A DNA stretch of 18,551 nucleotides, from the NCBI GenBank assembly GCA_003225595.1, contig QIAR01000029.1, positions 1 to 18,551 on the forward strand. The letters run 5' to 3'. Below, in pieces: positions 8,296-14,664 of the stretch (position 1 is the first letter of the stretch; every line of letters begins with the position of its first letter). The position numbers and the translations under genes were made by a program. The DNA is from Acidobacteriota bacterium (lineage in GTDB: Bacteria > Acidobacteriota > Terriglobia > Terriglobales > Acidobacteriaceae). The notes under the pieces are model-generated. The model worked only from the letters and a program-made list of their open reading frames with translations, had not been told where the DNA came from and made no database searches.

Positions 8296-8325
8296 TCCGC
8301 AAAACACACGACATTTTCGGCGAAA

Positions 8326-8387
8326 ACAGGCGCGCTGACCATGGGCTACTGGCAGAACAAGAACGGCCAGGGGATCATCAAGGCCGG
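8326..8387 (+). pseudogene. Short orphan fragment of the GALTMGxWQNKNGQGII domain
   Basis: The 21 codons read TGALTMGYWQNKNGQGIIKA plus Gly. They match ATGALTMGFWQNKNGQGIIS of the large surface protein encoded at 14812-17085, and the DNA match is about 90% over 55 bases. There is no start, no signal peptide and no continuation of the domain. The fragment runs straight into the 3' end of the oxidoreductase reading frame on the opposite strand, which it appears to have truncated. It shows that more copies of this domain once existed here. Confidence 0.75.
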
Positions 8388-8728
8388 CGAATCGCCTCGG
8401 CGCGCTCCTTCTGTGCCGAGTTCGGAATCAGCTTTGCCCTTCCACGCACCAGGACATACCAGAGGCGTCTCCAATCTTCGCGGTACTCGTCAATGAGGAG
8501 GGCAACTTGTGGCACTGCCCTGATGTGTCGCAGTCGCGCAAGCCTTTCTGGTACAACCCGCTTCGGTTTCCGGTCCACTGCCGTGTAGAAGACTTTGCCA
8601 TCGTATACAAAACAGATCGGCACGCTGTGTGGTCCAAGCTCCGCATCCAAGCTCGCAAGCCGTGTAACCCTGGCATCTTCCAGTTTCGCCTGAATCGCGT
8701 CCGAAATCGGTTGCTGCTTGCGAGGCAT
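8378..8728 (-). CDS. PPOX-class (pyridoxamine 5'-phosphate oxidase-like) oxidoreductase, C-terminally truncated
   Basis: 116 residues. ATG at 8728 follows GGGGGAA. The split-barrel fold is recognisable: RVTRLASLDAELGPHSVPICF, FYTAVDRKPKR, RLRHIRAVPQVALLIDEY, DWRRLWYVLVRGRAKLI. This pattern fits the F420-dependent PPOX group (TIGR03668-like), whose members bind a flavin-type cofactor and usually run to about 130-145 residues. Here homology stops after KERAEAI and the frame ends in the foreign fragment at 8387, so roughly the last 20-30 residues are missing. Whether it still folds is unknown. The gene follows the terminator at 8802-8840 on the same strand, so it must have its own promoter. Substrate cannot be read from sequence. 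Confidence 0.75.
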   Translation of the reverse strand: MPRKQQPISDAIQAKLEDARVTRLASLDAELGPHSVPICFVYDGKVFYTAVDRKPKRVVPERLARLRHIRAVPQVALLIDEYREDWRRLWYVLVRGRAKLIPNSAQKERAEAIRRP

Positions 8729-8801
8729 GTGGGTTCCCCCGAACTTTGCCGCTGGGTCGATTTATGGCAGATGATAGCTTCTTAAAGGTCACTTCGAGAT
8801 C

Positions 8802-8840
8802 AAAAAAGAAAGGACCATTCTCTCGAAAGGGAATGGCCCC
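8802..8840 (-). terminator. Rho-independent terminator (minus strand)
   Basis: Read on the minus strand, an 8-bp stem (GGCCATTCCC / GAGAATGGTCC, one G-U pair, loop TTTCGA) is followed by TTTCTTTTTTG. It lies just downstream of the collapsed kelch-type gene (stop at 8867) and was presumably its terminator. Confidence 0.75.
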
Positions 8841-8866
8841 CGTCTTGTCACCTCCGATTCTATCCT

Positions 8867-9107
8867 TTATTGAATCGTCAGAGTCACATTAACTGAGTGG
8901 ACCAGGCCTCCGCTGGTTGCCGTAAATCGTAAGCGGGTAAGCACCCGTCGGTGCTTTCCGGTTCGCCGACACCGAAAGCACCGAGACAAGGTACGGCAGG
9001 GTACTCCACTGCCCCTGCAGGTTGGCTTGACCCCCTGGAATCGAAATGCTTAACACAAGCACGACCAGAACGAAATGATCCGCAAACGCGGAAATATTTC
9101 GCCGCAT
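8867..9107 (-). pseudogene. Collapsed secreted kelch/galactose-oxidase-like gene (N- and C-terminal ends fused)
   Basis: ATG at 9107 begins a signal peptide (residues 1-28, hydrophobic core HFVLVVLVLSISIPGG) and the mature start ANLQGQWSTLPY. As I recall, this is how acidobacterial secreted kelch/galactose-oxidase-like proteins begin. Immediately after STLPY the reading jumps to VSANRKAPTGAYPLTI, typical of the end of an Ig-like domain. A single extra base near 8923 then shifts the frame: the frame of the start ends at 8889, while the next frame continues TATSGGLVHSVNVTLTIQ to TAA at 8867-8869. The central several hundred codons are gone and the terminator is retained. A GTG at 9131 would add eight residues, but the ATG gives a better signal peptide. 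Confidence 0.65.
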
Positions 9108-9131
9108 GCAATGCCTCGCACTCTCAAGCAC

Positions 9132-9790
9132 CTTGGGGGAGAACGATATCCTTCGATCGAAAACCTGAGAACTCGGGGGGATCGCGATGTACTCAAGACT
9201 CGAAGTGGCGACTAGGAGCAGTTGGGTACACGCGCGTCGCGTAAAGAGCTGCTGGAAAGCTATCCTAGCTGGACAATCCTGTCAAGATGAAAGAATTTGC
9301 ATGAATGCAAAAGTATGCAGTCGATCTTCACTGCACAGCATGGAAGAGAACGAAGGAGGAAGATGGTATGAGGTCAAGGCAAAAGCGGAACTGCTCTCGA
9401 ATTTCACAACAACTACTGCCGATGTGAAGCTATCCGATTGCAGGTTTGCCTTGTTCGCGAAGCCGGATGAGAGCTGGCAGTAAGTGAAACTTTGATTGCG
9501 ATCTGCGTCGGTGAGGATAAGTTGTGGACTAGCAGGCCGTGACTGAAGTAGTTTTCTCAGTCTGCCTCGAGCAGGATAGAAATTTCGATGCGCAAGGGTG
9601 CAAGGGCATGGGCATCGGCACCCGATGCGCTTTCCTGTTCTGTGTGAACCAGAGCCGCTATCCAGAACCGCGACAAAATCAGCAGAACGTCCGTCGAGAG
9701 CCCTGCAGACCGCCACGTACACCGATGCTGCGGGCAATCCCCTCCCCGGCAACACGACAGCGGAGGGCCTCGGCCACGGCCACTATTGAT
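9132..9790. other. No gene recognised
   Basis: No frame in this stretch has both a plausible start and recognisable protein sequence. A good ribosome-binding sequence (AAGGAGGA at 9353-9360) precedes ATGs at 9364 and 9369, but both frames close within 20 codons. CTAGCAGGC at about 9528 matches nine bases of the IS5-type end at 901-920 and may mark an old insertion. Confidence 0.4.
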
Positions 9791-9792
9791 GG

Positions 9793-9841
9793 CCCTGACG
9801 CGGTCGCCGTTTTGATGATGTTGTAGACATGAGTCGCCACC
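9793..9841 (-). pseudogene. Possible fragment of the same surface-protein domain (VYNIIK segment)
   Basis: The minus strand reads VATHVYNIIKTATAS, similar to LATYVYNIIKVATCTS at residues 615-630 of the protein encoded at 14812-17085. The DNA shares GTCTA.AACATCATCAA. Only about 15 residues are matched, so this could be chance, but it is the segment that follows the WQNKNGQ motif in the intact protein. Confidence 0.4.
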
Positions 9842-10165
9842 GTACTGCACGAGGCGGTTGCGGCCCGAGTTACACACGCCGCCTGTGGATGCGCCGGCTG
9901 AGAGCGAAATATCCACAATATGCGGCGGGAATGCTTCCTGATTGTCCGGTATGAGACGGCGCTCGAGCGAAACCTCGGTCGTGCTCTCGACCGGCTTGAT
10001 CGGTTGCAGCTGCGGTCTGAATCCTCACCGGACTGACTCCGAAACTGCTTATGTTGGATCTGTAGATTGCCCATGCTCCCCACACTGTTGACAACGCCAA
10101 CCGTCACGCTTCGAAGCGGAGACGAGGATTTTTTGATGAGATCTGATTCACAGTGACTTCTGATG
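9842..10165. other. No gene recognised
   Basis: Several frames are open, but the translations are low-complexity Arg/Ser-rich and fit no family I recognise. No hairpin with a T-run was seen. Confidence 0.4.
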
Positions 10166-10169
10166 GACT

Positions 10170-10395
10170 CGTGTGATGAATTTATGCCCTCAGCCTGCAG
10201 CAGAAACTTGAAGAATGTGGAAATCGATTGTAGGAGTATCTCCGGATTTGCATTGGCGAGATTCACGCCGGCGAGAAAGTCTGCGAAGACAATAGCCCCG
10301 GGACTTGTCTGTCCCCAGCATCACAGCGCTTGCTCGATGACCGGAATTTGGCTCTTATATACTTTGACGTAGATGATCTCCCACGTCGCGTCCGG
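10170..10395 (-). pseudogene. Remnant of an unidentified conserved protein
   Basis: Pieces in alternating frames read as one protein: PDATWEIIYVKVYKSQIPVI and EQAL (to 10325), then MLGTDKSRGYCL one frame over (10321-10286), then ADFLAGVNLANANPEILL and QSISTFFKFLLQ back in the first frame (from about 10280). Compared with what I remember of this C-terminal module in related genomes, about 11 bases are lost between GYCL and ADFL. I cannot name a function. It abuts a MazF-like fragment on the opposite strand at about 10390. Confidence 0.5.
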
Positions 10396-10524
10396 TCAGT
10401 CCTTTTCGAGCTCCCGCTTGACGGGCTGGCCATCGTCGTTCCTATCACGAATCAGGCCAAGCACTACCCGTTCGAGGTTCTCCTCCCCGCCGGCCTCAAG
10501 ACCACCGGCGTCATCCTGTCCGAT
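10384..10524 (+). pseudogene. MazF/PemK-like toxin fragment
   Basis: The plus strand reads DGLAIVVPITNQAKHYPF, then EVLLPAGLKTTGVILSD, the central strands of the MazF/PemK endoribonuclease fold (VVPxT, HPFxVxLP..GL...SGVILxDQ). The N-terminal part with the catalytic Arg is lost or frameshifted: RPVSP, resembling RPVLVVS, is readable just upstream in another frame. After GVILSD the usual QVKSLDWR does not follow. No MazE-like partner is nearby. The open frame on the opposite strand here is antisense to this. Confidence 0.6.
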
Positions 10525-10765
10525 GAGGGCGAGCCGGTGGGCCATGGTGCTCCCCTCCTTCCGCTGCTTCGATGCCAGAATCTCCCCAAAAGCGCTTGAC
10601 AGAGCCGACGCTTTCATAGATGCACCACTACCCCCAGCCGGCGCTCTGATACACGAAGTCGTGCGGACTGGAGCTAGGAGGATCCCCGGAGATCACCGAC
10701 GGTTAGTTTTTGCAAATGTTGAACCTCAAGCACACTCAAACCACTCGTTTGTCCATTTCGTGTAC

Positions 10766-11152
10766 TTACGAAGGGAGGGGCTTAATATTTGAGGAAATCC
10801 AATCCAGGATTGGACCGAAGCGAAACTCACCCTTGGCGATGGCTTCAGTAATAAAGTTGTGTGCTGGGATCGGATCAACTTGCAGATAAAAACCGTTCAG
10901 GCGGAGAAAAGTGTCTGTCAGTGCAAAACTGACCCGCTTGTTTCCATCCACAAAAGCATGATTGTTCGCTAGGGATTCCGTTAGAGCCGCTGCTTCCTCA
11001 GCGAGATTGTTGTAGTAGCCGATTTGAGGACGGAAAATGGCGGCCTCTAGTGCTCCTTGGTCACGGAGCCCATGTGAGCCGCCAAATTCCTCGATCAACT
11101 GTCGATGCATTTCTAGGGCTTCTGCTACCGTCAGGTAAATGCGCTCCGCCAC
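10766..11152 (-). CDS. doc: Death-on-curing (Doc) family toxin, Fic fold
   Basis: 128 residues, full length for Doc. It carries the Fic motif HAFVDGNKR (residues 65-73), the variant form in Doc-type kinases, which phosphorylate EF-Tu and block translation; typical Fic AMPylases have HPFxxGNGR. Flanking features also fit: GLRDQGALEAAIFRPQ near the N-terminus and ALTDTFLRLNGF after the motif. The start is GTG at 11152, directly adjoining the antitoxin stop (TAA at 11153-11155, no gap), so translation is probably coupled. The likely partner is the ribbon-helix-helix protein upstream in the same operon; classical Doc pairs with a Phd antitoxin instead. All motif residues are intact, so I expect an active toxin. 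Confidence 0.93.
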   Translation of the reverse strand: MAERIYLTVAEALEMHRQLIEEFGGSHGLRDQGALEAAIFRPQIGYYNNLAEEAAALTESLANNHAFVDGNKRVSFALTDTFLRLNGFYLQVDPIPAHNFITEAIAKGEFRFGPILDWISSNIKPLPS

Positions 11153-11389
11153 TTAGCGGGCCAGAAACCGGTGCAGTTCTCGGTTCTTTTCCGTAGAACG
11201 GCGGAAGTGGGCCATCACCTCAGGCCGAACCGTCCGCTGAGAGGGAACAACGAACTGAATGTAATGCCGTATAGCCTTCTCTAGGAGAAAGCGTTGGGAC
11301 TGCCCATTTTCCTTTGCAATTCTAGAGAACTCTCTATAGAGCTTCTCGTCGATTTCGGGGCCAATTTTTACGGTTGTCGCCTTTGCCAT
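11153..11389 (-). CDS. Ribbon-helix-helix antitoxin paired with Doc
   Basis: 78 residues. ATG at 11389 with AGGAG 6-7 bases upstream. The N-terminal half TTVKIGPEIDEKLYREFSRI and AKENGQSQRFLLEKAIRHYI has the beta-helix-helix pattern of CopG/Arc-type DNA-binding proteins. The C-terminal half (VVPSQRTVRPEVMAHFRRST...) is probably the toxin-neutralising tail. It is the first gene of a two-gene operon with Doc, behind a readable promoter (11415-11444) and paired ATCTGG repeats, fitting negative autoregulation. The assignment as antitoxin rests on position and fold, not on a specific named family. Confidence 0.85.
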   Translation of the reverse strand: MAKATTVKIGPEIDEKLYREFSRIAKENGQSQRFLLEKAIRHYIQFVVPSQRTVRPEVMAHFRRSTEKNRELHRFLAR

Positions 11390-11414
11390 GGCTAACTCCT
11401 ACCTTTACAAGAAC

Positions 11415-11444
11415 ATCGTAGCAATCTCTTTCTGGCCTTGTCAA
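11415..11444 (-). promoter_or_regulatory. Sigma70-type promoter of the RHH-doc operon
   Basis: On the minus strand a perfect -35 TTGACA (11439-11444) and -10 TACGAT (11415-11420) are 18 bp apart. Transcription would start about 15-20 bp before the antitoxin ribosome binding site. Confidence 0.7.
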
Positions 11445-11449
11445 GATAA

Positions 11450-11465
11450 ATCTGGTAATATCTGG
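11450..11465. promoter_or_regulatory. Candidate RHH operator: two ATCTGG direct repeats
   Basis: ATCTGG occurs at 11450-11455 and 11460-11465, exactly 10 bp apart (about one helical turn), just upstream of the -35 box. Ribbon-helix-helix antitoxins commonly bind short repeats with such phasing. Confidence 0.4.
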
Positions 11466-11469
11466 AGTC

Positions 11470-11874
11470 GTCTAGAGCATGGAAACATAGAGGTCGGACT
11501 GTTTTTCATTTGTGCTCACTCCGGGGATTTGTGTGGGGACTCAAGATGAGGAATTGCCGACTCTGTGCATGCAGGTAACCTATTGGGGTGGTCTGCGATT
11601 TTCTGTATCTAGCCTGGTGGTTGTTCAAGTCGCGGAGCGGCCAGTAACGTGCCATTGTTCGTGATGCAGGACGTGAAGCGGATGCTGAATTACGCGGCAA
11701 TTGCAGCCTTGGGAGAGGAGGCGAATACCCAAAAGGGCGTGCTCCGCGTCCGGCTCTCCGCAACGCCTGAAGGCGGGCTCATGACTGGGCCGTCGCCTGC
11801 ATTTTGGGTTTCTCCCACGTTTCCCAAACAAGATGATCCCGGCGCACAACGTGAATTCTTGCGATTTATTTCGC
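11470..11874. other. No gene recognised
   Basis: Open frames on both strands give compositions and lengths expected by chance, without ribosome binding sites or known motifs. Confidence 0.4.
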
Positions 11875-12039
11875 TAGTTTGTGCTGCCTGGCGTACTCCT
11901 GTGCCTTGTGGATTTCTGCGAGCGCTGCAACTCTCCACTGGGCCGAAGTGGCAGGTAATGCGAGGAAACCTGGCCTGCTGGCGAGGAAACCGTTGTAATC
12001 GCCTGCGGGGATGGGCAGAGAGGTATTGACGATGTTCAC
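11875..12039 (-). CDS. Small open frame, hypothetical (possibly a gene end)
   Basis: A 54-codon frame from GTG at 12039 to TAG at 11875-11877. It reads LPIPAGDYNGFLASRPGFLA, then LPATSAQWRVAALAEIHKAQ and EYARQHN. The composition is protein-like, with an amphipathic alanine-rich helix at the end, but I recognise no family and see no good ribosome binding site. It may be the C-terminus of a lost gene. It is divergent from the AbrB-VapC operon. Confidence 0.3.
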
Positions 12040-12076
12040 TTTCTAACCGGGCCTTCCTGGATCCGGTGGCTAAGTT

Positions 12077-12105
12077 TTGCCACTTTTAATGGCACATGCC
12101 ATAAT
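12077..12105 (+). promoter_or_regulatory. Promoter of the abrB-vapC operon, probably leaderless
   Basis: -35 TTGCCA (12077-12082), a 17-bp spacer and -10 CATAAT (12100-12105) each match consensus at five of six positions. The expected transcript start falls at about 12111-12113, on the ATG of the antitoxin, which has no Shine-Dalgarno sequence. Confidence 0.6.
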
Positions 12106-12114
12106 TAATGGCAT
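12089..12114. promoter_or_regulatory. Overlapping inverted repeats (three ATGGCA half-sites), candidate operator
   Basis: ATGGCA (12089-12094), its complement TGCCAT (12097-12102) and ATGGCA again (12108-12113) form two overlapping dyads: ATGGCA-N2-TGCCAT and ATGCCAT-N5-ATGGCAT. They cover the -10 box and the start codon, a natural place for autorepression by the AbrB-VapC complex. Confidence 0.6.
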
Positions 12115-12373
12115 GAATGTCAAAATCGACAAGGCGGGCCGCATCGTTCTCCCCAAGCCGGTGCGCGAACGCTTCCAACTCCGCGCCGGTACAAGCCTCG
12201 AACTTGAGGAGCGTCCAGAGGGGCTTGTGCTCCGGCCTATCGGGCAGTGTCCCTCCATGGTTCAAAAAAACGGTGTTTGGGTTCATCTGGGGAAAGTACC
12301 CCAAGGCTTTGATTGGAGCCGAATTCTCGATGATGCTCGTGACGAGCGAATCAAGGACGCGGCCGGACTGTGA
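12113..12373 (+). CDS. vapB: AbrB/SpoVT-type antitoxin (VapB)
   Basis: 86 residues from ATG at 12113, chosen because MNVKIDKAGRIVLPKPVRER is the canonical start of the swapped-hairpin AbrB domain; the in-frame upstream start (12077) lies in the promoter. The domain continues FQLRAGTSLELEERPEGLVL, and the C-terminal 40 residues (WVHLGKVPQGFDWSRILDDA...) are the probable toxin-binding tail. It should bind its own promoter through the ATGGCA half-sites and neutralise the PIN toxin encoded next. Its stop TGA overlaps the toxin's GTG start by four bases (12370-12373), indicating translational coupling. Confidence 0.9.
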   Translation: MNVKIDKAGRIVLPKPVRERFQLRAGTSLELEERPEGLVLRPIGQCPSMVQKNGVWVHLGKVPQGFDWSRILDDARDERIKDAAGL

Positions 12374-12804
12374 AGGCTTACTTCGATACCGCTGTACTGG
12401 TGGCCGCCTCCGTCGCCGATCACCCGCATCATCCCCAAGCACTGGCGGCACTCCGTGCCGCCCGAGCGAAGAAGATGGAAGGTCACATCAGTGCACATGG
12501 CCTGGCGGAGTTCTATGCAGTCCTAACGAGAACTCCCTTTACGCCTCCCATATATCCGAGCGAAGCCTGGCAGTTGCTTACCGAGAACATCCTTCCGTGT
12601 TTTGACGTCGTGACTCTCTCCGCCAGGGAGTACCAGGAGACCATCCGTAGCTGTGCGCAGAAGGGCTGGACTGGAGGACGAGTCTATGACGCTCTCCACG
12701 TATGCTGTGCTCAGAAAGCTGCGTGCGCTCGAATCTACACCTTGAACGTGCGGCACTTTCAACAACTGGCTCCCGAGTTGGCGGATAGCATAAGCGTTCC
12801 TTGA
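12370..12804 (+). CDS. vapC: PIN-domain ribonuclease toxin (VapC)
   Basis: 144 residues, normal VapC length. GTG start at 12370 within a GTGA overlap with the antitoxin stop. The PIN fold is visible: AYFDTAVLVAA with Asp6, GLAEFYAVL with Glu47, and GGRVYDALH with Asp107. TLNVRHF near residue 124 has Asn where some family members have Asp. These acidic residues bind Mg2+/Mn2+ in VapC RNases, which cleave tRNA or rRNA and stop translation when the antitoxin is degraded. The catalytic set looks intact, so the pair is probably functional. Confidence 0.92.
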   Translation: MKAYFDTAVLVAASVADHPHHPQALAALRAARAKKMEGHISAHGLAEFYAVLTRTPFTPPIYPSEAWQLLTENILPCFDVVTLSAREYQETIRSCAQKGWTGGRVYDALHVCCAQKAACARIYTLNVRHFQQLAPELADSISVP

Positions 12805-12909
12805 GTCATCTTCTCCTCCGACAACGATCAAGTTGCCTGGCCATGAGGGCAGGTCGTAGCGGGATCCTGCAAAAACGCTCGCCCGGGTGCAGCAGCTGCA
12901 GGTTCGGAT

Positions 12910-12927
12910 ATTGTCCTTCGGGACAAT
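12910..12927. other. UUCG-tetraloop hairpin
   Basis: A perfect 7-bp stem ATTGTCC / GGACAAT closes a TTCG loop, giving C(UUCG)G in the plus-strand transcript, an exceptionally stable tetraloop. It has no following T-run. It lies between vapC and the PilZ gene, about 75 bp before the PilZ start, and may protect or bound a transcript. Confidence 0.5.
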
Positions 12928-13001
12928 GCCCCTTCGTGCTCTGGTGAGAGCGTCCAGCCAAGTGTCAAAATCCAAGCTGGCTCAGCCGAAGGAATAACGT
13001 T

Positions 13002-13373
13002 ATGGGCAAACTCAATGATGCTGCCCGGCCGCCCCATCCGCACGAACGCAAATACCGTCGTTTCCCCCTGTGCTACCCCGTCCACGTGAAATTTCATTTC
13101 GGAGATTCAGTTTCTGAACTTCAAGCGGTCAGCAAGAATGTAAGTATCGGCGGCTTCCTATTAGAGACCGCTTTGCCCATTCTGCAACATTGCCCCGTAA
13201 GTTTCATTATGACGCTGCACGGAGGTCCTGTGATTCGTCCTATTCAGGTCGTGGGTGAGGGTGAGGTAGTACGGGTCGAGCCGCACGGGCCCGGTGCAAG
13301 ATTTGTGATCGCCGTGAAGTGCAAACGTCCTATATCCCAGATGCAGCACGCTCTCCCGGAACTCGCCAGTTGA
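13002..13373 (+). CDS. PilZ-domain protein (c-di-GMP receptor-like)
   Basis: 123 residues. ATG at 13002 follows GAAGGA by about 8 bases. The single PilZ domain is complete: an Arg-rich N-terminal motif ERKYRR (R16-R20) stands for RxxxR, and NVSIGG (N46, S48, G51) for [DN]xSxxG, the two elements that wrap c-di-GMP. The barrel continues PVSFIMTLHGGPVI, GEGEVVRVEPHGPGARFVIA. A stand-alone PilZ would act as a c-di-GMP-responsive adaptor in the cytoplasm, target unknown. A damaged second copy of its centre lies at 13563-13652. Confidence 0.87.
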   Translation: MGKLNDAARPPHPHERKYRRFPLCYPVHVKFHFGDSVSELQAVSKNVSIGGFLLETALPILQHCPVSFIMTLHGGPVIRPIQVVGEGEVVRVEPHGPGARFVIAVKCKRPISQMQHALPELAS

Positions 13374-13562
13374 GGCGAAACTTCCTCCCAACCGATTGGC
13401 ATCGGCGGAATGAATGGTACCCGGGAAACAGCCGGTGGTAGATGTTCCAGCAAGTCATGCCCGCACGCTGTTGATTACCATCCGGGTTGGTGAAGGACAC
13501 CACGGTATCGCTTCCTCAAGTCCGTACAGCTTCTTCACCGCAGGACTTGAGATCTACAGGAA

Positions 13563-13652
13563 CGAAGGGTTCGCAATGCTTGCAGCGTGCTTGCTGTCCC
13601 GCCAAGTTCTTGCCCAGTGACTTTCATAATGACAGTGCACGGAGGCCGTGTG
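13563..13652 (+). pseudogene. Fragment of a second PilZ gene
   Basis: The frame reads RRVRNACSVLAVPPSSCPVT then FIMTVHGGRV, matching ETALPILQHCPVSFIMTLHGGPV of the intact PilZ protein. The DNA match around TTTCAT.ATGAC..TGCACGGAGG is close. There is no start, no c-di-GMP motif and no C-terminus. It ends exactly where the AbiEii-like fragment begins, in a different frame. Confidence 0.65.
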
Positions 13653-14015
13653 AGTTGTTTGCAAGCCGCTGGGGACTTGAGCCGGTGGTTGTGGCTCGGT
13701 TAGATGCAGCAGAGCTCTTGGCAGAGAAGGTGCGCGCCCTGGTGATGCGAATGGCTGGACGCGACATTTTCGACGTTTACTGGCTGCTTCAGCGGCGTCG
13801 AATTTGACGCGACGCTATTTCTCCGCAAGATGCGATATTACAACCGAGCAGGAGCAGAGGTTAATCCCATCGAGTCTCTTGAAAAGGCGATTCTGAAATT
13901 AGAGAAGTATGATCCGGCTCGCACCAAGACCGAAATTGCAAACCTCTTTCCTGTCGCCCAACCCAAGCTGGATTTTGGTGTGATCGCCGAGGATGTTCTC
14001 ACGCTATTCGCTCCT
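13652..14015 (+). pseudogene. AbiEii-like nucleotidyltransferase toxin, C-terminal fragment, frameshifted
   Basis: The first frame reads EPVVVARLDAAELLAEKVRA, LVMRMAGRDIFDVYWLLQ and then hits a stop at 13805. Skipping one base at about 13793 continues the protein as GVEFDATLFLRKMRYYN, NPIESLEKAILKLEKYDP, LDFGVIAEDVLTLF. LSLEEILAEKLRAL and RDxYDxxFLL-like motifs are typical of the C-terminal half of AbiEii/AbiGii toxins of abortive-infection and type IV TA systems. The N-terminal catalytic nucleotidyltransferase half (GG..DL..) and an AbiEi antitoxin are absent, so the fragment cannot be an active toxin. Confidence 0.7.
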
Positions 14016-14024
14016 GGCATCGCA

Positions 14025-14105
14025 TGCTCGCGAATGTGTATGCCCCTCGTGAGCCGGCCACTTAAGGGCGATCAGCACATTGACATCCAGCAGGAAGGCC
14101 GTCAT
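14025..14105 (-). pseudogene. VapC (PIN) toxin N-terminal fragment
   Basis: ATG at 14105 begins MTAFLLDVNVLIALKWPAHE, the standard N-terminus of a PIN toxin of the group with LLDVNVLIAL.WPxHxxH, including the first catalytic Asp. Homology ends after about 27 residues, where the sequence meets the AbiEii fragment. The start overlaps the antitoxin stop as ATGA, so it was once an ordinary TA operon. Confidence 0.75.
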
Positions 14106-14307
14106 TCCAGTTCGGCCTCCAGCTCCCGGACCTTCTTTGCGGTGATTCGCGGCGACTCCGCTGACAGGTCGAAAACTTGCAGGCCATTGACCGAACATGT
14201 GGCACAAGGCAGCGAAAACCCGCAACGCACAAGTTCGGATACTGCTTTTCCCAGCCCCATACGCATCACGTTTAGAACGTTGATGCTTTTCGCGACCGTG
14301 ATCTCAT
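14102..14307 (-). pseudogene. VapB-type antitoxin remnant
   Basis: The C-terminal part is well preserved: LGKAVSELVRCG, NGLQVFDLSAESPRITAKKV and RELEAELE, as in RHH antitoxins that partner VapC toxins. The likely start ATG at 14307 has GGAG 8 bases upstream, but one base is missing after two codons (MR, then ITVAKSINVLNVMR in the shifted frame). Residues normally lying between LNV and LGKAVSELVR also seem deleted. It overlaps the toxin start by ATGA. Confidence 0.6.
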
Positions 14308-14431
14308 GGCTGAACTCCAGTTCGCTTGAATGCCCGATAGTCAGGCACCCCAAGCTCCTTTTTGGTCGAGTGGCGAGAAGGCGTGATAGCTGGCGAACCA
14401 CAACAAACCCGTGGTCGCAAACTCTTAACAG

Positions 14432-14475
14432 ACTAGTTGATAATCTAGTTTACTGGGAGGGTTGAATGACTAGTG
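14432..14475. promoter_or_regulatory. AT-rich ACTAG dyad, possible operator relic
   Basis: ACTAGTTGATAATCTAGT (14432-14449) is an imperfect 18-bp palindrome, with a third ACTAGT at 14469. It lies upstream of the dead VapBC remnant (minus strand), so it may be the remains of its operator. Confidence 0.25.
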
Positions 14476-14629
14476 TTGAAAGGAAAAGAAAGTGTCCGTC
14501 GAAGAAGCGATACGCCACGCCCGAGTGCATGCACGAGAGATGAAGATTGAAGCCGCCCTGACTATCGCGGAAGTGTACGAAGGGGAATTTCTGCGTCGGT
14601 TACACAGAGACTGCGCAGGGGAATGGTCT

Positions 14630-14647
14630 GCGGCCATAAATGGCCGC
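14630..14647. repeat. Perfect palindrome GCGGCCAT-AA-ATGGCCGC
   Basis: Eight-base perfect inverted arms around AA can form a stable 7-bp hairpin with a TAAA loop. No T-run follows. It is the first of a series of hairpins before 14791. Confidence 0.5.
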
Positions 14648-14664
14648 TCTTCAATGCCCGCTCT

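Noticed and set aside
9187..9483. 98-codon plus-strand frame
   Set aside because: It starts with no ribosome binding site and resembles no family. The good Shine-Dalgarno inside it serves only very short frames.
9525..9560. CTAGCAGGC resembling the IS5-type end
   Set aside because: Only nine bases agree with 901-920 and the following bases diverge. It is too short to call an IS end.
10396..10617. Minus-strand frame with a good GGAGG before ATG at 10545
   Set aside because: It is antisense to the MazF-like reading, whose conserved residues are more convincing.
13830..14465. 211-codon plus-strand frame as one gene
   Set aside because: Only the first 60 or so codons are the AbiEii fragment. 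The rest is antisense to the VapBC remnant.
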